Of a DNA stretch of 64,000 nucleotides, positions 60,701 through 64,000 are shown in pieces; positions within the stretch are counted from its first letter, which is position 1, and each line of letters starts with the position of its first letter. The DNA lies in assembly GCF_000005505.3 (NCBI RefSeq), contig NC_016132.3, forward strand, positions 56,248,914 to 56,312,913. Reading direction: 5' to 3'. Source of the stretch: Brachypodium distachyon. Lineage: Eukaryota > Streptophyta > Magnoliopsida > Poales > Poaceae. Both the position numbers and the translations under genes were made by a program. The notes beneath the pieces are model-generated. The model was not told where the DNA came from, ran no database searches, and was given only the letters and a program-made list of their open reading frames with translations.

Positions 60701-63569
60701 CACAGCAAATCCCGGCTTATTTCCACATTCACGCTCATATACTGATTCATCACTCTGCAAAAAGTTGTATATGCAAACTCAGAAGCACTAGAAAATGTAA
60801 TAACCATCAGGAAAGCTATGCGATAATGTGTCTAGCACACTTGAATCAATAAAATACCTTCCAATGGTAGGCCATCTTCAGTGTCTCGTGAAGAAACCTT
60901 CCAAGCCTGCCAGCCTCATATTCTGTACAACAACAGATCATTGGCTGCAGTGTCTTGCAGATGAAAACATCAATGTGATTCACTGTGTTGAAAAATGGAG
61001 TCCCAAGTGAATGCATCATCTGGACAAACGTAGCACAATAAACAGCATCCTGCATGCTGAGAACACAGCGTGGGTATATGCAACGCTGGAGAAATTCCAT
61101 GTTAATCTTCAGTGCGTCTGGACTAGAACTCAGCCACTTGTCCTTTTCACGGGCTAGCCTTTGGAACACTGATGTGACATGTTGTTGGTGCTTCTCAGAT
61201 TCATTGTTCAATTTGTCAAGTAAATCTTGGATTCTCTCCTTATCTTTCTTACGTCGTGATATTGCTATGCTAGAATTATCTGAGTTATCTTCCAGTTGTT
61301 TGAGATTGTCATGCAGCTTCTTGATTTCTGCATCATAACGATCTTTTGGAAAATGAAGGTCATATAGTGTTAACCCCCAGAAAGTAGCGTATAATTCAGG
61401 TGAAAGAGCATTCCAGGCTTTTGCTGGCAAAATTGTCCGGATTGTGTTAAGAAGATCTGACCACCTGTAGCAAAACAGAATGCAAACAATTGCAATTGAG
61501 AACCTAAAATACCATGGGCATGTAAAAGAAGTGCTATTTCTGACTTCTGAGTTAGCAAATAGAAAATATTTGAAGCAATGCTAACCTCAGGGAGGATTCA
61601 ACAGTCAAATTACAGGTTTCTGAAAGCAATAATTATTAAGGTATAGTAGCTACTACCTCCGTTCCTAATATAAGATGTTCTAGCTTTGTCCTAAGTCAAA
61701 CCTGCAACAAGTTTGACCTGAGTTTATAAAAAATATACTAATATCTACAATATTAAACAAGTACTATGAAAATACATATCATGATGGATTTAATAGAACT
61801 AATTTAGATTTTTAGATGTTGGTAGAATTTTCTATAAACTTGGTCAAAATTTAATAAGTTCGACTTAGGACAAAGCTATAACATCTTATATTTAGGAACA
61901 GAAGGAGTAGTTCCCAACCAGGTTCCAGGGATCTCAAATCTCAAGATCTTCCCTGATCTCTTTAGTAGCAAACAGGTGGGGATCAAGTTCTCACAACACT
62001 GAAGGGACTTTCTCATAACTAACCTTCTTTGTAATTTAACTTTCAAGTTTATTGCAAGATGAATCAAAAGGAGAAAATGGAATAACTAAGATGTGATATT
62101 CCAGGCAGGGATTTTCATGTTTTTTGTACGAATTTCACAAATAATACTGTAACTAATGGTGATGATCCATATCATTGAATAGATCCTTAAAATGCACAAA
62201 TGAAATACGAATTTTGTGAACTAGGTACATGTTACAAAACGAATTATATAATTAATGCAGGTTCTATGGTATTTAGGGATATGCTCGATGGAATAATACA
62301 AATAGCATAGCGGACAGACTTACATGATTAACTTCTGAGATGAATCACCATACAAGATCATATCATCACAAGACACAGACTCCCCTTCTTCATTGTCATC
62401 CAGAGGCCAACAGGTGTCGCCACCATTTGCGCTTTTGAAAAGCCTCATCACCGGGCGGTATATAAGGAAAGCAACCTAGAATAAAGGGGAAGTGCTACAA
62501 TGTTTACTCAAGTCGAGGCGTAATAAAGTAATGGAATAAGCTCAAGTACATTACAAAATACAGAGATTGCACAAGATAGGAATGTATTACATCTGGCTCA
62601 ATATGATATTTATAAACCAAATCTTCCAGCGGAGGTATTAGTTGAACATAGGTCACTGGAGTTACAGCACTTGAAAGAAACTCAGCATACTGAAGCAGTA
62701 TTCCATGACATCTATCAAACTGCTCGCTGACCATTTTGATATATGTGGCATCTGCATTTATTATAATGCTGAGAACAATAACAACATCATTGAGTTAAAA
62801 AGAGTGGTGTGAAAAGTCAAAACTGAATACGGCGGGTATTTATGGCCATGACATGAACCCCGAAATGTAGAGATAATAAACCTTTAGCTAATGTGTTGCT
62901 TCAGGATAATTTCTACTTGCATCTATTTTCTAGCATAAATACTGCAAGTTTCCGGAAATATAGTCAGCATTTCGATTCAATTAGGATGCATCAATAATAC
63001 GTTAGTATGTCATTGCAAACACCATGTTACAAAGAGTGTGAGGAAATGATTTGTCAGCTTACTTAGATCGATGCTGAGCAATAAGCAGTAATAGAGGAAT
63101 AGCAAGTTTTGGTTCATCTTTCGGAAGCAAAGAATCCCGCAACTTATTCGTAGACTTATTCAAGACCTACAAAATAAAATGATGATTTTAATCTGCTTAT
63201 TTTCTGAATTTGCCCTTGTCATGGAGAAGAGAAAGGATCTCGGTTTCTTGGGTAAAACCTTATACCTTATAATTCCTTGTTGATCCAAATAGTGAAGATT
63301 GAAGCCGCAATGTTTCACTCCCTGCCATAGCATCAACCTGTTCATCTGTCATGTTCTCAGTATACTGTACATTTGCCATTTGCTGAATCAGTTCCTGCAT
63401 GGTTTATCATTTTTAAAGATCAGAATCATGCAATCCTTAGGCACCAAGGTAGTTTCGAAGTAGCCAACAAACCTCCAGTACAACAAGCTCAGTGCCCAAT
63501 CCTTTCTTCAGTTGATTAACAATGTATTGGAAAAGGCATTTTAGCTCCATGGAAAGATGCTTCTTGCAG
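54766..63569 (-). CDS. THO2: THO complex subunit 2, C-terminal two thirds (5' end outside window)
   Basis: Fourteen exons: 63569-63473, 63394-63266, 63166-63063, 62768-62591, 62475-62324, 61464-60858, 60754-60650, 59018-58863, 58795-58715, 58615-58540, 58456-58191, 57807-56737, 56509-56220, 54835-54766; about 1,127 residues. The core shows SMELKCLFQYIVNQLKKG, ELIQQMANVQYTEN, KMVSEQFDRCHGILLQYAEF, WNALSPELYATFWGLTLYDL and FNTVNHIDVFICKTLQPMIC, characteristic of THO2/THOC2. A 350-residue exon then gives a charged tail rich in RDR, DKxxE and SxDR repeats, ending REWEEEKRPRTEPKRKHRK. THO2 scaffolds the THO/TREX complex, which couples transcription to mRNA export in the nucleus and in plants also affects small-RNA production. 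Phases agree at every junction. At 63994-64000 a minus-strand GT|GTAAG suggests another exon ends at the right edge. Confidence 0.95.
54900..55016. mobile_element. Stowaway MITE in the last THO2 intron
   Basis: 117 bp, TACTCCCTCCGATCCTAAAT ... ATTTAGGATCGGAGGGAGTA, with near-perfect ends. It shares its interior with the copy at 15013. Confidence 0.92.
55188..55382 (-). mobile_element. tRNA-derived SINE in the last THO2 intron
   Basis: On the minus strand it reads GAGGATGCTCAGTTGGCAAG (A box), then CGTGCGTTCGAGGCTTGCC (B box, GTTCGA core), about 35 bases apart. A tRNA-unrelated body follows (ATTATTCAGGTGCTTATCTT ... GTGCATGTAGTTTGAGC) and ends in a TTTT-rich tail. Box spacing and order fit a Pol III SINE. 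Confidence 0.75.
59301..59785. mobile_element. TIR-type MITE interrupted by a Stowaway
   Basis: Left end GGCCTTGTTTGATGTTAGTG and right end (other strand) GGCCTTGTTTGGCACTAGTG are inverted, with matching ATTTTC/GTTTTC stretches behind. The body (AGTGGATAATACCC, GGGTGTTCACCC) matches the 52799 copy in opposite orientation. The Stowaway at 59337-59550 interrupts it after the left arm. Confidence 0.78.
59337..59550. mobile_element. Stowaway MITE nested in the TIR element
   Basis: TAATCCCTCCGATTGGGTTTATAAGGC at the left pairs with GCTTATAAACCCAAACAGAGGAAGTA at the right. Outer-element sequence resumes right after with GTGTTTTGGTATTTTAGGG. Confidence 0.82.
61654..61909. mobile_element. Stowaway MITE in a THO2 intron
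   Basis: 256 bp. TACCTCCGTTCCTAATATAA-GATGTTCTAGCTTTGTCCTAA pairs with the right end TTAGGACAAAGCTATAACATC-TTATATTTAGGAACAGAAGGAGTA. The inverted ends are about 45 bp. It lies between the exons ending at 62324 and beginning at 61464. Confidence 0.9.
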
Positions 63570-64000
63570 CTGTTAAAGTCTACTGGTTCAGAATAGGAGC
63601 ATAGAGAAAGGTGTATAGCACTAGAAGAAATTACTTCCATTAAACATAGTTGGGATTTATTCAAAGAGTCGACTGACTACAGTAATTATCGGTCTATCAA
63701 AGTTCAGGTTCAACTGTGATAAACAAAACAGCAACAAAATATTGGAGTATTGGCAAATCTGTAATATCTTTGTTATAGGATTTTTTTTCTCGGATGCCAT
63801 GTCAATATGAACAAACAAAAATTAAACCTTCAAATATTTAGGTTATACTGTAAATCAGTTGTAGTGTAATGCATTAGCATATCTAATATCATCGGCATCC
63901 ATGTTTGACATAATCTACGGTGCGCCTAGCTTACAATACAAGAATATGAGCACAGAAACATATCCTTGTGATATTTATTAAAAGTAGCTGCATCTTACAC

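Noticed and set aside
1..64000. An undescribed multi-gene system such as a biosynthetic or defence cluster
   Set aside because: The recognised genes belong to unrelated housekeeping pathways with separate promoters and long spacing. No resistance-gene, P450, terpene synthase or similar grouping is seen.

Overview
The window is nuclear DNA from a grass. The evidence is split genes with GT-AG introns and plant-specific gene versions, GC-rich first exons, and a dense load of small Stowaway-type MITEs whose ends read TACTCCCTCC. It also holds SINE and LINE pieces. The style fits a compact cool-season (Pooideae) genome such as Brachypodium, but the species is an inference. All genes were assembled by hand from splice signals and reading-frame continuity, and the exon joins keep frame throughout.

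Layout. 1-900: 5' end of a bHLH transcription factor gene on the minus strand, running off the left edge. 900-12.2 kb: gene-poor DNA with a nested Stowaway insertion. 12.26-14.42 kb: an ER-type FKBP prolyl isomerase (minus, 6 exons). 16.2-17.1 kb: an Asn/Gly/Tyr-rich low-complexity protein (minus). 21.3-28.6 kb: AP-4 complex subunit epsilon (minus, 11 exons). 30.9-36.3 kb: a PQBP1-like protein with two WW domains (minus, 13 coding exons). 36.4-39.7 kb: intergenic, with a 1.2 kb TIR element that holds a minisatellite. 39.8-43.1 kb: selenium-binding protein / methanethiol oxidase (plus, 7 exons), followed at once by a 1.55 kb retroposon with a target-site duplication. 45.7-47.8 kb: a mitochondrial-type glycine-rich RNA-binding protein (plus, 4 coding exons). 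48.3-48.6 kb: a broken duplicate of the gene at 53.3 kb. 48.7-53.2 kb: a cluster of MITEs and a LINE fragment. 53.29-53.83 kb: a small His-rich protein of unknown function (plus, 2 exons). 54.77-64 kb: the 3' two thirds of the THO complex subunit 2 gene (minus, 14 exons seen; 5' end outside).

The genes are unrelated housekeeping and regulatory loci: trafficking, splicing, mRNA export, protein folding, thiol metabolism and organelle RNA binding. They do not form a cluster with one function. I found no tRNA, rRNA, CRISPR array, operon or biosynthetic cluster. The unusual material is mostly transposon archaeology (three MITE-in-MITE nestings, two insertions datable by target-site duplications), a gene-to-pseudogene duplication about 5 kb apart, and two poorly characterised low-complexity proteins.
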